A stretch of DNA of 64,000 nucleotides from Soonwooa buanensis (GCF_900167905.1 NZ_FUYZ01000006.1:124001-188000), one strand, 5' to 3'; positions 25,901-34,236 are shown, counted from the stretch's first letter. The notes: generated by a model not told the origin, from the sequence alone. Translations and numbers: made by a program.

Positions 25901-26028
25901 AGTCACAAAAACCTCTAGCTATCGTTATTATAGGCGGTTTGATAACTGCAACTGTGTTAACCTTGTTGATATTTCCTATTATATTTTGGATGTTTAACAG
26001 AAATAAAAAAGAAATATCTTTTGAATAA
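22927..26028 (+). CDS. CusA/CzcA-family heavy-metal RND efflux pump
   Basis: A 1033-residue inner-membrane proton/metal antiporter with twelve predicted helices and two large periplasmic loops. The signature of this subfamily is the helix GAVDFGIIIDGAVVMVEGL, with the paired acidic residues used for proton transfer. Other landmarks are FPDVTNTQIVIITQWNGRSAEEVERFVTTPVE near the start and the repeated FILFGNM/FALIGGILAL region in the second half. The open frame begins at a TTG at 22876, but the ATG at 22927 (MNKFIKNIISFSLKNK) matches the family start. It is the last gene of the locus; metal specificity is unresolved. Confidence 0.92.
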   Translation: MNKFIKNIISFSLKNKAFTFIWVAILAVAGFISFKNMPIEAFPDVTNTQIVIITQWNGRSAEEVERFVTTPVELAMSSVQKKTSVRSTTMFGLSIVKILFDDGVDDTFARNQVNNQLRTVSLPNEVDPEVQPPYGPTGEIFRYTLESETKDSRELLTLQNWVVDRALRGVPGVADINVFGGQEKVYELSIDPRRLDKYNLTPLQVYDAVTQSNLNVGGDVIEKNGQAYVVRGIGLAKSIEDIENISIQNDSGNPVLVKYIAEVHESSMPRVGQASLNHHPDTVEGIVVMRKGENPREVLVGVKAKIKELNEKILPKGVKMVTFYDRDDLMDFTTKTVMHNLIEGIILVTVIVFIFMADWRTTFIVSIIIPLSLLFAFLCLNLAGMSANLLSLGAVDFGIIIDGAVVMVEGLFVMLDHRAHKYGMDRFNKMAKGGWIKQTGTGLGKAIFFSKLIIITSLLPIFAFQKVEGKMFSPLAYTLGFALLGALLFTLTLVPVLSHLLLNKNVKEKNNPFVNFWDRIVLAGFSFTFKNKKKSIIIALGILGSVLFSAKFLGTEFLPQLNEGSLWITAEMPMSSSLKESLKTADELKKDIMSFSEVTGVLAQTGRSNDGTDPNGFGFVQFAVNLAPRDQWKRKITYDELIEEIDAKLRNYQGITFNYSQPISDNVAEAVAGFKAENGIKIYGDNLNTLDRLAEDVLKSIKNVDGVKDAGIIKNIGQPEVVVVLDRNKMAAYGVMASDAQAVLEMAFGGKTASEMFDGERKFPIRLRYSEEYRKNETDIASLMVPTQDGSKIPLKEISTIEKDNGAAFIYRDDIKRYIGVKFSIRDRDLGSTIADAQQKVADIKLPEGYSVGWTGQFENQQRATHRLGQVVPISFIMIFFLLFILFGNMKDSLLVLANVPFALIGGILALHLTNMNFGISAGVGMIALLGICIQNGVILITEFHHNVKLGLSLEDSIFQGVKVRTRPVVMTAMMASIGLLPAALSTGIGSESQKPLAIVIIGGLITATVLTLLIFPIIFWMFNRNKKEISFE

Positions 26029-26073
26029 TTTTGAACTAATTAATAATAAGTTTTCGAAAGTGAATTTTTTTTG

Positions 26074-26082
26074 TAAATTTGC
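26074..26082 (+). promoter_or_regulatory. Upstream -7 box of tuf (P1)
   Basis: TAAATTTGC, about 130 bases before the tuf ATG; no good TTG was found at the expected distance. Confidence 0.5.
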
Positions 26083-26162
26083 ATCTGAAAAATAAATAGG
26101 TGTAAATGTTGGTGAATTTTTAAAAAAAATATCAAAAAATATTTTGGTATTAAAAAAATCAC

Positions 26163-26171
26163 TATATTTGC
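26163..26171 (+). promoter_or_regulatory. Downstream -7 box of tuf (P2)
   Basis: TATATTTGC, with a TTG at 26144-26146 (16-base spacing) and a leader of about 35 bases before tuf. The core is identical to those upstream of the tRNA cluster. Confidence 0.65.
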
Positions 26172-26212
26172 ACACCTAAAAATTGAATTGTAAATAATTA
26201 AATATTAAAGTC

Positions 26213-27397
26213 ATGGCAAAGGAAACGTTTAATCGTAACAAACCCCACTTGAACATTGGTACTATTGGTCACGTTGACCATGGTAAAACTACTTTAACTG
26301 CTGCGATCAGTAAAGTATTAGCTGATAAAGGTCTTGCTGAGAAAAGAGATTTCTCTGCGATTGACTCTGCACCAGAAGAAAAAGAAAGAGGTATTACTAT
26401 CAATACTTCACATATTGAATACGAAACTGAAAACCGTCACTACGCTCACGTAGACTGTCCAGGTCACGCCGATTATGTTAAGAACATGGTAACTGGTGCT
26501 GCTCAAATGGATGGTGCAATCTTAGTATGTGCTGCAACAGATGGTCCAATGCCTCAAACTAGAGAGCATATCCTTCTTTGTCGTCAGGTAAACGTACCTA
26601 GAATTGTTGTATTCATGAATAAAGTGGATATGGTTGATGATCCAGAATTGTTAGAACTTGTTGAAATGGAATTAAGAGATTTATTATCTACTTATGACTA
26701 TTCAGAAGATTCTCCAGTAATCGCTGGTTCTGCATTAGGAGCGCTTAACGGTGAGCCAAAATGGGTTGCAACTGTTGATGAATTGATGAACGCTGTAGAT
26801 ACTTGGATCGAGCAACCAGTTAGAGATTCAGATAAGCCATTCTTGATGCCAATCGAAGACGTATTCTCTATTACAGGTAGAGGTACTGTAGCAACTGGTA
26901 GAATCGAGGCTGGTGTTATCAACACTGGTGATCCAGTTGATATCGTTGGTATGGGTGATGAAAAATTAACTTCTACTATTACAGGGGTTGAGATGTTCAG
27001 AAAGATCCTAGATAGAGGTGAAGCTGGTGATAACGTAGGTCTATTGTTGAGAGGTATTGAAAAAACTGACATCAAGAGAGGTATGGTAATCGCTAAGAAG
27101 GATTCAGTAACTCCACACAAAAAATTCAAAGCAGAGGTTTATATCCTTTCTAAAGAAGAAGGTGGTCGTCACACACCATTCCATAACAAATACCGTCCTC
27201 AGTTCTACGTAAGAACAACTGACGTTACAGGTGAGATCTTCTTACCAGAAGGTGTTGAGATGGTAATGCCTGGTGATAACTTAACTATTACAGTAGAATT
27301 GTTACAACCAATCGCTCTTAACGTAGGTCTTAGATTTGCGATCAGAGAAGGTGGTAGAACAGTTGGTGCTGGTCAGGTAACTGAAATTATCGACTAA
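26213..27397 (+). CDS. tuf: Elongation factor Tu
   Basis: A 394-residue GTPase that delivers aminoacyl-tRNA to the ribosome. It has the G1 P-loop GHVDHGKT (about 19-26), G3 DCPGH, G4 NKVD, and the beta-barrel domains 2 and 3 ending in [11 protein letters not shown]. Length and motifs are canonical. It begins the conserved tuf-trnW-secE-nusG-rplK order. Two predicted promoters and a strong downstream terminator suit a highly expressed gene that no longer follows the tRNA cluster directly. Confidence 0.98.
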   Translation: MAKETFNRNKPHLNIGTIGHVDHGKTTLTAAISKVLADKGLAEKRDFSAIDSAPEEKERGITINTSHIEYETENRHYAHVDCPGHADYVKNMVTGAAQMDGAILVCAATDGPMPQTREHILLCRQVNVPRIVVFMNKVDMVDDPELLELVEMELRDLLSTYDYSEDSPVIAGSALGALNGEPKWVATVDELMNAVDTWIEQPVRDSDKPFLMPIEDVFSITGRGTVATGRIEAGVINTGDPVDIVGMGDEKLTSTITGVEMFRKILDRGEAGDNVGLLLRGIEKTDIKRGMVIAKKDSVTPHKKFKAEVYILSKEEGGRHTPFHNKYRPQFYVRTTDVTGEIFLPEGVEMVMPGDNLTITVELLQPIALNVGLRFAIREGGRTVGAGQVTEIID

Positions 27398-27410
27398 TAT
27401 CGAAAATATA

Positions 27411-27445
27411 TAAAAGTTCCGCAAGGAAGCTTGCGGAACTTTTTA
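27411..27445 (+). terminator. Terminator between tuf and tRNA-Trp
   Basis: A perfect AAAAGTTCCGCAAG/CTTGCGGAACTTTT stem with a GAAG-type loop and T residues. It ends five bases before tRNA-Trp, so the tRNA and secE depend on readthrough or an unseen promoter. Confidence 0.85.
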
Positions 27446-27449
27446 ATCT

Positions 27450-27520
27450 ACGGGCATCGTCCAATGGTAGGATACCGGTCTCCAAAACCGTTGATCAGGG
27501 TTCGAGTCCTTGTGCCCGTG
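27450..27520 (+). tRNA. tRNA-Trp (anticodon CCA)
   Basis: A 71-base cloverleaf with acceptor ACGGGCA/TGCCCGT, anticodon CCA within CTCCAAA, T arm AGGGTTCGAGTCCT and discriminator G. It sits in the expected place between tuf and secE. Confidence 0.95.
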
Positions 27521-27534
27521 CTAATAAGAATTTT

Positions 27535-27741
27535 ATGAGTTCGCTAATTGATTTTTTGAAAGGTTCTTACACAGAGTTTAAAGATAAGGTAGAGTGGCCG
27601 AAGTGGCCAGATTTGCAATCTTCAACTATCGTTGTTGCAATATCTACTGTTATTCTAGCTATGTTTACATTCGGTGTAGATACTTTGTTTAGTACGACAA
27701 TTAAGAATTTTGTATCTTCTTTAATTAATATATTTAACTAA
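27535..27741 (+). CDS. secE: Preprotein translocase subunit SecE
   Basis: A 68-residue inner-membrane subunit of the SecYEG channel. The conserved amphipathic segment FLKGSYTEFKDKVEWPKWPDL precedes a single membrane helix (about 33-58), the minimal form found outside the enterobacteria. Its place between tRNA-Trp and nusG is conserved across bacteria. The gap to nusG is eleven bases, so the two are co-transcribed. Confidence 0.96.
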   Translation: MSSLIDFLKGSYTEFKDKVEWPKWPDLQSSTIVVAISTVILAMFTFGVDTLFSTTIKNFVSSLINIFN

Positions 27742-27752
27742 GGTTTTCTGCG

Positions 27753-28298
27753 ATGGGTGAGTTGAAATGGTATGTGCTGAAAGCAATCAGCGGGCAGGAA
27801 AATAAAGTTAAGAACTATATTGAGAACGAAATGAGAAGACTTAACATGGAGTCTTATGTTACTCAGGTCGTTATTCCAATGGAGAAAGTTATCTTAATTA
27901 GAAATGGTAAAAAGGTTCCTAAAGAAAGACCTTATTATCCAGGTTATCTAATGGTAGAAGCGGATCTAGTAGGTGAGGTGCCTCACATCATCAAAAACAT
28001 TCCGGGGGTTATTTCTTTCTTAAGTTTAACTAAAGGTGGAGATCCTGTACCGATGAGAAAATCAGAGGTTAACAGAATGTTAGGTAAGATGGATGAGTTG
28101 TCAGAATTTGCAACAGATGTTGAAATCCCTTACGTAGTTGGAGAGAATGTGAAAGTTATCGATGGTCCTTTCAATGGATTTAACGGTACTATCGAAAAAA
28201 TTCTTGAAGAGAAGAAAAAACTTGAAGTGTCAGTTATGATTTTTGGTCGTAAGACACCTATGGAGCTTAGCTTCGTACAAGTAGAAAAAGTAGGATAA
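27753..28298 (+). CDS. nusG: Transcription termination/antitermination factor NusG
   Basis: A 181-residue RNA polymerase elongation factor with an NGN domain (about 1-115, starting LKWYVLKAISGQENKVKNYIE, with YYPGYLMVEAD in the RNAP-binding region) and a C-terminal KOW domain (about 130-181, VGENVKVIDGPFNGFNGTIEKI). NusG binds the polymerase clamp and couples to Rho or to the ribosome. A terminator follows it, so rplK does not obviously share its transcript here. Confidence 0.97.
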   Translation: MGELKWYVLKAISGQENKVKNYIENEMRRLNMESYVTQVVIPMEKVILIRNGKKVPKERPYYPGYLMVEADLVGEVPHIIKNIPGVISFLSLTKGGDPVPMRKSEVNRMLGKMDELSEFATDVEIPYVVGENVKVIDGPFNGFNGTIEKILEEKKKLEVSVMIFGRKTPMELSFVQVEKVG

Positions 28299-28316
28299 AA
28301 AAAATTATACTATATT

Positions 28317-28345
28317 TGAAACCACTCAATCGAGTGGTTTTTTTA
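28317..28345 (+). terminator. Terminator after nusG
   Basis: An AAACCACTC/GAGTGGTTT stem with an AAT-type loop and a T tract. Confidence 0.85.
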
Positions 28346-28347
28346 AT

Positions 28348-28365
28348 TATATTTGTTTATATTTG
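28348..28365 (+). promoter_or_regulatory. Two adjacent -7 boxes before the T9SS cargo gene
   Basis: TATATTTG occurs at 28348-28355 and again at 28358-28365 (and once more at 28311-28318, before the nusG terminator). Initiation from the last would leave a leader of about ten bases. Confidence 0.5.
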
Positions 28366-28380
28366 AATAAATATTAATAT

Positions 28381-29223
28381 ATGTGTAATAAAAAAATCTA
28401 CTTTTCATCCATAATTGGATTATGTTTAGGATTTAGCAATTTAAACGCTCAGGATTTAACCTTGTTTGATCAGCAACAACAGTCTAATGGTACCGCAATT
28501 AGTGGTTCTTCTTCAGTTTCTAGAAGTATTCATATTGCAGATGATTTCATTTTAAATGATAATTCTAAACTTACTAAAATTACTTTGGAAGGTGCTCAGA
28601 TTTACGCCAATCTTGCTAGTATTTTGCGTTCTGTTGACTTCTATATTGTAGAGGGTGAAATTTTAAATACAGAGCCAGGGAGCGAGAACGTTGTGTATCA
28701 ATCTGTAGATAGTCTAGATGGTATTATTTTGGAAAGTAGTGGTATGGTGCAAGACTTTATGATTGATTTAAGTTCTAAGAATGTGAATCTACAAGCCAAT
28801 AAAAAGTATTGGATTATTTTCAGTGCTAATATTAACGCACCATATCCTTCAAATTTAACAGATTGGCACAACTATCCAGGGGTTAACACTTCGGGAACAA
28901 GTCTTGCGCGAACTTATACCAATGGAGCTTGGAGTAATTTGGTCTCTGGTTTAACTTTCAAAATTGAAGGTAAAAATGTGTTGGGGACTTCCGAATTGTT
29001 TTCAAACAAAACTTCTGTTTTTGCAGAAACTCTTGTGAGTCATAATTTGAATATTATAGCTAAAGATTTTGAAAGTATATTGGTGTACGACTCTACGGGA
29101 CGTCTAGCTATAACTTCTCGTAAGTCAATTGTGGAAGTTTCAGGACTGGCTTCAGGAACTTATTTTGGGCTTATCACTCTTAAAAATGGAAAAAAAATAA
29201 CATCTAAATTTATAAAAAAATAA
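28381..29223 (+). CDS. Secreted protein with T9SS type A sorting domain
   Basis: A 280-residue exported protein with a signal peptide (MCNKKIYFSSIIGLCLGFSNLNAQ). The central part, about 25-200, is beta-rich (SRSIHIADDFILNDNSKLTKITLEG, KKYWIIFSANINAPYPSNLTDWHNY) and resembles carbohydrate-binding or adhesive jelly-roll modules without a clear family match. The last 75 residues form the T9SS sorting domain (VYDSTGRLAITSRKSIVEVSGLASGTYFGLI, ending KKITSKFIKK), which targets proteins to the outer-membrane type IX machinery. It is an unexpected guest between nusG and rplK with its own promoter-like boxes. Confidence 0.85.
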   Translation: MCNKKIYFSSIIGLCLGFSNLNAQDLTLFDQQQQSNGTAISGSSSVSRSIHIADDFILNDNSKLTKITLEGAQIYANLASILRSVDFYIVEGEILNTEPGSENVVYQSVDSLDGIILESSGMVQDFMIDLSSKNVNLQANKKYWIIFSANINAPYPSNLTDWHNYPGVNTSGTSLARTYTNGAWSNLVSGLTFKIEGKNVLGTSELFSNKTSVFAETLVSHNLNIIAKDFESILVYDSTGRLAITSRKSIVEVSGLASGTYFGLITLKNGKKITSKFIKK

Positions 29224-29249
29224 CTTTATATAAAGTTTTCTTTAAATAT

Positions 29250-29288
29250 AAAATGGTCAGAATTAGTTCTGGCCATTGTTATTTTATT
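29250..29288 (+). terminator. Terminator after the T9SS cargo gene
   Basis: An AATGGTCAGAA/TTCTGGCCATT stem with a TTAG loop and a T-rich tail. Confidence 0.65.
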
Positions 29289-29715
29289 ATGTAGTCGTTT
29301 TTGTGTTCGATTGGCAGCAGTTAGATTTTCAATGGATTATAGCTTGAATATTTGCTTCTAATAATTTATAATGAGTATTGCAGAAATGTAAAAATATTTA
29401 ACGACAGAATGTTTAATACTTATTAATCTACAAGAAAATCAAGTTTTTACTTTTTAAAGAACGCATTTACAGTCGATAATAATGTTTATAAATATAAATG
29501 TTTGTAAGTGAAATTGCATTTTTGTAATAATAATAACATCAGTATTATTAAAGTAGTTTGCCTATTGTTGCTATTAGAATCTAAGATTTTCAATTTTTTA
29601 CATATTCAGTTTTATAACAACTTTTATATAATACCTTGTAACAATATATCTATTTGTTTTTTTTAAATAATCTGAATTTTAGTAGATTAGTGTTTGTAGA
29701 TTCAAAAATATTTTA
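29289..29715. other. AT-rich gap without a recognisable gene
   Basis: This stretch between the T9SS cargo gene and the rplK promoter holds no convincing open frame, tRNA or conserved RNA on either strand. It is markedly AT-rich even for this genome. It may be a relic of the insertion that separated nusG from rplK. Confidence 0.6.
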
Positions 29716-29767
29716 TAATTTTGCAATCCGAAATACCATCTTGTTGGGTGAGACAACAATTTGGTAT
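29716..29767 (+). promoter_or_regulatory. rplK promoter and leader hairpin
   Basis: TAATTTTGC (29716-29724) is a -7 box. About ten bases later ATACCATCTTGTTG (from 29733) pairs with CAACAATTTGGTAT (to 29767) in a 14-position stem with two adjacent mismatches and a seven-base loop, at the very 5' end of the predicted transcript. An autoregulatory site for L1 (product of rplA) is an attractive inference. Confidence 0.6.
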
Positions 29768-29819
29768 GAATAAATAATGCTTCCAAATTCATTAATTATT
29801 CACACAAAAACAAATCAAA

Positions 29820-30263
29820 ATGGCTAAGAAAGTCTTTAAAATGGTTAAGCTTCAGGTGAAAGGAGGTGCAGCAAACCCTTCGCCACCAGTAGGTCCAGCA
29901 TTGGGTTCTGCAGGTGTTAACATCATGGAGTTTTGTAAACAATTTAACGGAAGAACTCAAGACAAGCCAGGACAAGTTTTACCTGTAGTTATTACGGTTT
30001 ACGAAGATAAATCTTTCGAATTCGTAATCAAGACTCCTCCAGCAGCTATTCAGTTGATGGAAGCTTCTAAGGTAAAGAAAGGTTCTGGAGAACCAAACAG
30101 AAACAAAGTAGGATCTGTATCTTGGGATCAAGTTAAAAAAATCGCTGAAGATAAAATGGCAGACCTTAACTGCTTTACAATGGATTCAGCTTTAAGTATG
30201 GTTGCAGGAACTGCAAGATCTATGGGATTAAGAGTAACAGGAACTAAACCAACAAACGCGTAA
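29820..30263 (+). CDS. rplK: Ribosomal protein uL11
   Basis: A 147-residue large-subunit protein of the GTPase-associated centre. It has the N-terminal [34 protein letters not shown] with the conserved proline-rich helix, and the C-terminal rRNA-binding domain ([35 protein letters not shown]). Length and motifs are canonical. The gap to rplA is five bases, as expected for the L11 operon. Confidence 0.98.
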   Translation: MAKKVFKMVKLQVKGGAANPSPPVGPALGSAGVNIMEFCKQFNGRTQDKPGQVLPVVITVYEDKSFEFVIKTPPAAIQLMEASKVKKGSGEPNRNKVGSVSWDQVKKIAEDKMADLNCFTMDSALSMVAGTARSMGLRVTGTKPTNA

Positions 30264-30268
30264 GAATT

Positions 30269-30961
30269 ATGGCAACATTAACAAAAAAGCAAAAGGAAGC
30301 TTTAGCAAAAGTAGAAAAGAACAAAGCTTATTCATTAGAAGAAGGTTCTGCTTTAGTGAAAGAAGTAAACACTGCAAAGTTTGATGCTTCTGTAGATATC
30401 GCTGTAAGATTAGGCGTTGATCCAAGAAAAGCTAACCAAATGGTAAGAGGTGTTGTATCTCTTCCTCATGGTACTGGTAAGGATGTTAAAGTTCTTGCTT
30501 TAGTAACTCCAGATAAAGAAGCAGAAGCTAAAGAAGCTGGTGCTGATTATGTAGGTCTTGATGAGTACTTACAAAAAATAAAAGATGGTTGGACAGATGT
30601 TGACGTTATCGTTACTATGCCAGCAGTTATGGGTAAACTAGGTCCTTTAGGACGTGTATTAGGTCCAAGAGGTCTAATGCCAAACCCAAAATCTGGTACT
30701 GTTACAATGGAAGTTGGTAAAGCGGTTTCTGAAGTGAAATCTGGTAAAATCGACTTCAAAGTTGACAAATATGGTATTATCCACGCTGCTATCGGTAAAG
30801 TATCTTTCGATGCTGATAAAATCAAGGAAAATGCTCAGGAATTAATCCAAACTCTAATGAAGTTAAAGCCAACTGCGGCTAAAGGTGTATATGTTAAGTC
30901 TATCTACCTTTCTTCTACTATGAGTCCAGGTATTGCCATTGACACGAAATCTGTAAACTAA
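30269..30961 (+). CDS. rplA: Ribosomal protein uL1
   Basis: A 230-residue protein of the L1 stalk that also represses its own mRNA in well-studied bacteria. It contains [24 protein letters not shown], the hinge and domain II with [30 protein letters not shown], and [16 protein letters not shown] near the end. It lies between rplK and rplJ in the conserved order. The likely target of its autoregulation is the rplK leader hairpin; that is inference. Confidence 0.98.
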   Translation: MATLTKKQKEALAKVEKNKAYSLEEGSALVKEVNTAKFDASVDIAVRLGVDPRKANQMVRGVVSLPHGTGKDVKVLALVTPDKEAEAKEAGADYVGLDEYLQKIKDGWTDVDVIVTMPAVMGKLGPLGRVLGPRGLMPNPKSGTVTMEVGKAVSEVKSGKIDFKVDKYGIIHAAIGKVSFDADKIKENAQELIQTLMKLKPTAAKGVYVKSIYLSSTMSPGIAIDTKSVN

Positions 30962-30973
30962 AATCGAGAAGAA

Positions 30974-31543
30974 ATGACAAAAGAAGAAAAAGTATTAGTA
31001 ATACAAGATATAAAAGATCTACTACAAGATGCTAAAGTTGTTTATGTAGCTGATCTTGAAGGATTGAATGCTGGTCAGACTTCAGATTTTAGAAGACAAG
31101 CTTTCAAGCAAAATATCAAAGTAAAAGTTGTTAAAAATACACTTTTACAAAAAGCTATGGAGCAAGTTGAAGGTGTAGATTATTCTGAAATGTTCCCAAC
31201 TTTCAAAGGGAATTCAGTAGTAATGATCTCTGAAACTGCTAACGCTCCTGCTAAATTAATCCAAGGATTCAGAAAAAAAGCTGAAAAACCAGCTCTTAAA
31301 TCTGCATTCTTACAAGAAACAGTTTATGTTGGTGATAACAACCTAGACACTCTTGCTAACATCAAGTCTAAGGAGGAGATGATCGGAGAAATCATTGGAT
31401 TACTTCAATCTCCAATCCAAAGATTGGTATCTGCATTACAAAACAAAGCAGAAGCTGCTACAGAAGTAGAAGCTCCAGCTGTAGAAGAAGTAAAAGCAGA
31501 AGAAGCTCCAGCTACTGAAACACCAGAAGCTAGCGCAGAATAA
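30974..31543 (+). CDS. rplJ: Ribosomal protein uL10 with acidic C-terminal extension
   Basis: A 189-residue base of the L7/L12 stalk. The N-terminal rRNA-binding domain (KVLVIQDIKDLLQDAKVVYVADLEGL, then VKVVKNTLLQKAM) is normal. The C-terminal helix that carries L7/L12 dimers (GEIIGLLQSPIQRLVSALQN) is followed by a tail of about 30 residues rich in Ala and Glu (EAPAVEEVKAEEAPATETPEA) that exceeds the usual length of about 165. The tail looks disordered. It lies 12 bases after rplA. Confidence 0.96.
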   Translation: MTKEEKVLVIQDIKDLLQDAKVVYVADLEGLNAGQTSDFRRQAFKQNIKVKVVKNTLLQKAMEQVEGVDYSEMFPTFKGNSVVMISETANAPAKLIQGFRKKAEKPALKSAFLQETVYVGDNNLDTLANIKSKEEMIGEIIGLLQSPIQRLVSALQNKAEAATEVEAPAVEEVKAEEAPATETPEASAE

Positions 31544-31592
31544 TTAAACTCAAAACAAATCAATAAAGTTCAACAAACAAAACATTAATACA

Positions 31593-31961
31593 ATGTCAGA
31601 TTTAAAAAATTTAGCGGAAACGCTTGTAAACCTAACTGTAAAAGACGTTAACGAATTAGCTACTATCCTTAAAGATGAGTACGGAATCGAGCCTGCTGCT
31701 GCTGCTGTAGTTGTAGCTGCTGGTGGTGCTGGTGATGCTGCTGAGGAAAAAACTGAATTCGACGTAATCCTTAAGTCAGCTGGTGCTTCTAAATTAGCTG
31801 TTGTTAAATTAGTAAAAGATTTAACTGGTGCTGGTCTTAAAGAAGCTAAAGATATCGTAGACGGAGCTCCTTCTCCAATCAAAGAAGGTGTATCTAAAGA
31901 CGAAGCTGAAGCGCTTAAAAAGCAATTAGAAGAAGCTGGTGCTGAAGTTGAATTGAAATAA
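31593..31961 (+). CDS. rplL: Ribosomal protein bL12 (L7/L12)
   Basis: A 122-residue acidic stalk protein that recruits translation factors. It has the N-terminal dimerisation helices ([24 protein letters not shown]), an Ala/Gly hinge encoded by a run of GCT/GGT codons, and the C-terminal factor-binding domain ([38 protein letters not shown]). Length is canonical. A clear terminator follows, unlike operons where rpoB is next. Confidence 0.98.
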   Translation: MSDLKNLAETLVNLTVKDVNELATILKDEYGIEPAAAAVVVAAGGAGDAAEEKTEFDVILKSAGASKLAVVKLVKDLTGAGLKEAKDIVDGAPSPIKEGVSKDEAEALKKQLEEAGAEVELK

Positions 31962-31983
31962 TTTTCAATTTATATAATACATG

Positions 31984-32012
31984 AAGCCATCCCAATTTGG
32001 GGTGGCTTTTTT
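31984..32012 (+). terminator. Terminator after rplL
   Basis: An AGCCATCCC/GGGGTGGCT stem (one G-T pair) with an AATTT-type loop and six T residues. Confidence 0.85.
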
Positions 32013-32066
32013 GTTGATTCTTTTTTCTAAAAAACATTTTTTATCTTCGCTTTTCTAATTTTTGAA

Positions 32067-34190
32067 ATGGACAAAACGGAATTTATACACAATCATATTC
32101 AACTTTCTAATTCATCGATTAATGCAACACTTCAGCTTTTTGATGAAGATTGCACAATTCCGTTTATTGCACGATACAGAAAAGATAAAACAGGGAATTT
32201 AGACGAAGTTCAAATTGAACATATTCAAAAACATTCTAAAAATTTTGATGAAATTCTTAAACGAAAAACTTCGGTATTAAAATCTATTGAAGAACAAAAT
32301 TTGTTGACACCTGATTTAAAATCTAAATTAGAAAATGCCTTCGATTTGCAATTGATTGAAGATTTGTATTTGCCATTCAAGAAAAAGAAAAATACAAAAG
32401 CAGAAGTTGCACGGAGCTTAGGTTTAGAGCCTTTAGCGAAAATCATAATGTCTCAAAATTCTAATGATTTACTTTTTACCGTATCAAAATATGTTAAAGG
32501 AAAATTGGAGTCTGAAGAAGAAGCTTTACAAGGCGCTCGAGATATTATCGCAGAATGGCTGAACGAGAATTTGTACATCAGAAAGCAACTCAGATTTTTA
32601 TATCAAAGAAAAGCTACAATTTCTTCAAAAGTGGTTAAAACCAAAGAAAGTGAAGAGGCTGCACAAAAGTTTAGTCAATATTTCGATTGGGAAGAAAATT
32701 TGTCGAGAATTCCTTCGCACAGATTGTTGGCGATGCTTCGTGCAGAAGCCGAATCTTTTGTAAAAGTAAAAATCAATGTCGATAAAGATGAAGCTTTAGA
32801 ATTGATTGAAAAAGCAGTTATCAAATCAAAAAATGCTTGCGCCGAACAAATTGAATTGGCAGCAAAAGATGCTTTTAAAAGATTGTTAGAACCTGCAATC
32901 TCCAATGATGTTTTATCTGAAGCCAAATTGAAAGCCGACATCAAAGCGATTGATGTTTTTTCTGAAAATTTAAAACAGCTTCTTCTCGCTGCACCTTTGG
33001 GTGAAAAACGAATTTTAGCCATCGATCCCGGTTATAGAACGGGTTGTAAAGTTGTTTGCTTGGACGAAAAAGGAGATTTGATACACAACGAAACCATTTA
33101 TCCACATGCGCCTCAAAATGAAAGCGGAATGGCGATGAAGAAAATTCGATCGATGGTGAACGCTTACAATATTGAAGCAATTTCTATCGGAAATGGGACG
33201 GCGTCTCGCGAAACGGAGTTTTTCATTAAGAAAATTGCGTTTGATAAACCGATTCAGGTTTTTGTCGTTTCTGAGGCTGGAGCTTCGATTTATTCAGCTT
33301 CCAAAATTGCTCGTGATGAGTTTCCTAATTATGATGTAACTGTTCGTGGTGCGGTTTCCATTGGTCGACGACTTTCTGATCCTTTGGCGGAATTGGTTAA
33401 AATTGATGCAAAATCCATCGGCGTTGGACAATATCAACACGATGTTGATCAAAGTTTATTAAAAGAAGAACTTGACTCGACAGTGATGCGTTGCGTGAAC
33501 TCCGTTGGTGTGAATTTGAATACCGCGAGTAAATCGCTTTTGAGTTACGTTTCTGGAATTGGTGAAAAGATGGCCGAAAATATCGTCACTTATCGTTCAG
33601 AAAATGGTTCGTTTAATTCAAGAAAAGAATTAAAAAAAGTTCCTCGTTTGGGCGAAAAAGTATTTCAACAAGCGGCAGGTTTTTTAAGAATTCGTGATGC
33701 TGAAAATCCATTAGATAATTCTTCGGTTCATCCAGAAGCTTATTCTTTAGTGGAAAAAATGGCGAAAGACCTAAAAACTTCGGTGAAGGATTTAATTTCA
33801 AATAAAGATTTAATTTCAAAAATTCAAGCTTCCAATTATGCCAATGCTGAAGTTGGTATTTTGGTAATTCAAGATATTTTAAAAGAATTAGAAAAACCTG
33901 GTCTCGATCCTCGAAAAGCAACAAAGGTTTTCGAATTCGATAAAAATATTAGAAAACTTTCTGACGTGAAAGTAGGCATGATTCTTCCTGGGATTGTCAA
34001 TAACATTACAGCTTTCGGGTGTTTCGTAGATATCGGAATTAAAGAAAGTGGTTTAGTTCATATCTCCCAACTTAAAGAAGGTTTTGTTTCGGATGTTAAT
34101 GAAGTTGTGAAGCTGCATCAACATGTTCAAGTGAAGGTTGTAGAAATTGATGAACAAAGAAAACGCATTCAATTGACGATGATTTTTTAA
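32067..34190 (+). CDS. tex: Tex-family RNA-binding transcription accessory protein
   Basis: A 707-residue cytoplasmic nucleic-acid-binding protein. Domains in order are a helical Tex N-terminal region (about 1-200), a YqgF/RNase H-like domain (about 315-440, RILAIDPGYRTGCKVVCLD), tandem helix-hairpin-helix segments (LLSYVSGIGEKMAENIVTY, then LKKVPRLGEKVFQQAAGFLRI), and a C-terminal S1 domain (about 635-705, VGMILPGIVNNITAFGCFVDIGIKESGLVHISQL). Relatives bind RNA and associate with transcription and toxin-gene expression. It separates rplL from rpoB, with terminators on both sides, so it is an independent unit. Confidence 0.93.
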   Translation: MDKTEFIHNHIQLSNSSINATLQLFDEDCTIPFIARYRKDKTGNLDEVQIEHIQKHSKNFDEILKRKTSVLKSIEEQNLLTPDLKSKLENAFDLQLIEDLYLPFKKKKNTKAEVARSLGLEPLAKIIMSQNSNDLLFTVSKYVKGKLESEEEALQGARDIIAEWLNENLYIRKQLRFLYQRKATISSKVVKTKESEEAAQKFSQYFDWEENLSRIPSHRLLAMLRAEAESFVKVKINVDKDEALELIEKAVIKSKNACAEQIELAAKDAFKRLLEPAISNDVLSEAKLKADIKAIDVFSENLKQLLLAAPLGEKRILAIDPGYRTGCKVVCLDEKGDLIHNETIYPHAPQNESGMAMKKIRSMVNAYNIEAISIGNGTASRETEFFIKKIAFDKPIQVFVVSEAGASIYSASKIARDEFPNYDVTVRGAVSIGRRLSDPLAELVKIDAKSIGVGQYQHDVDQSLLKEELDSTVMRCVNSVGVNLNTASKSLLSYVSGIGEKMAENIVTYRSENGSFNSRKELKKVPRLGEKVFQQAAGFLRIRDAENPLDNSSVHPEAYSLVEKMAKDLKTSVKDLISNKDLISKIQASNYANAEVGILVIQDILKELEKPGLDPRKATKVFEFDKNIRKLSDVKVGMILPGIVNNITAFGCFVDIGIKESGLVHISQLKEGFVSDVNEVVKLHQHVQVKVVEIDEQRKRIQLTMIF

Positions 34191-34200
34191 TGAAATATTT

Positions 34201-34236
34201 AAAAGTACCGACAATCGGTACTTTTATTTTTTTATG
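34201..34236 (+). terminator. Terminator after tex
   Basis: A perfect AAAAGTACCGA/TCGGTACTTTT stem followed by T residues. Confidence 0.85.

Noticed and set aside
28381-29223. Frameshifted or pseudogene remnant between nusG and rplK
   Set aside because: The frame is intact from signal peptide to a complete T9SS C-terminal domain.
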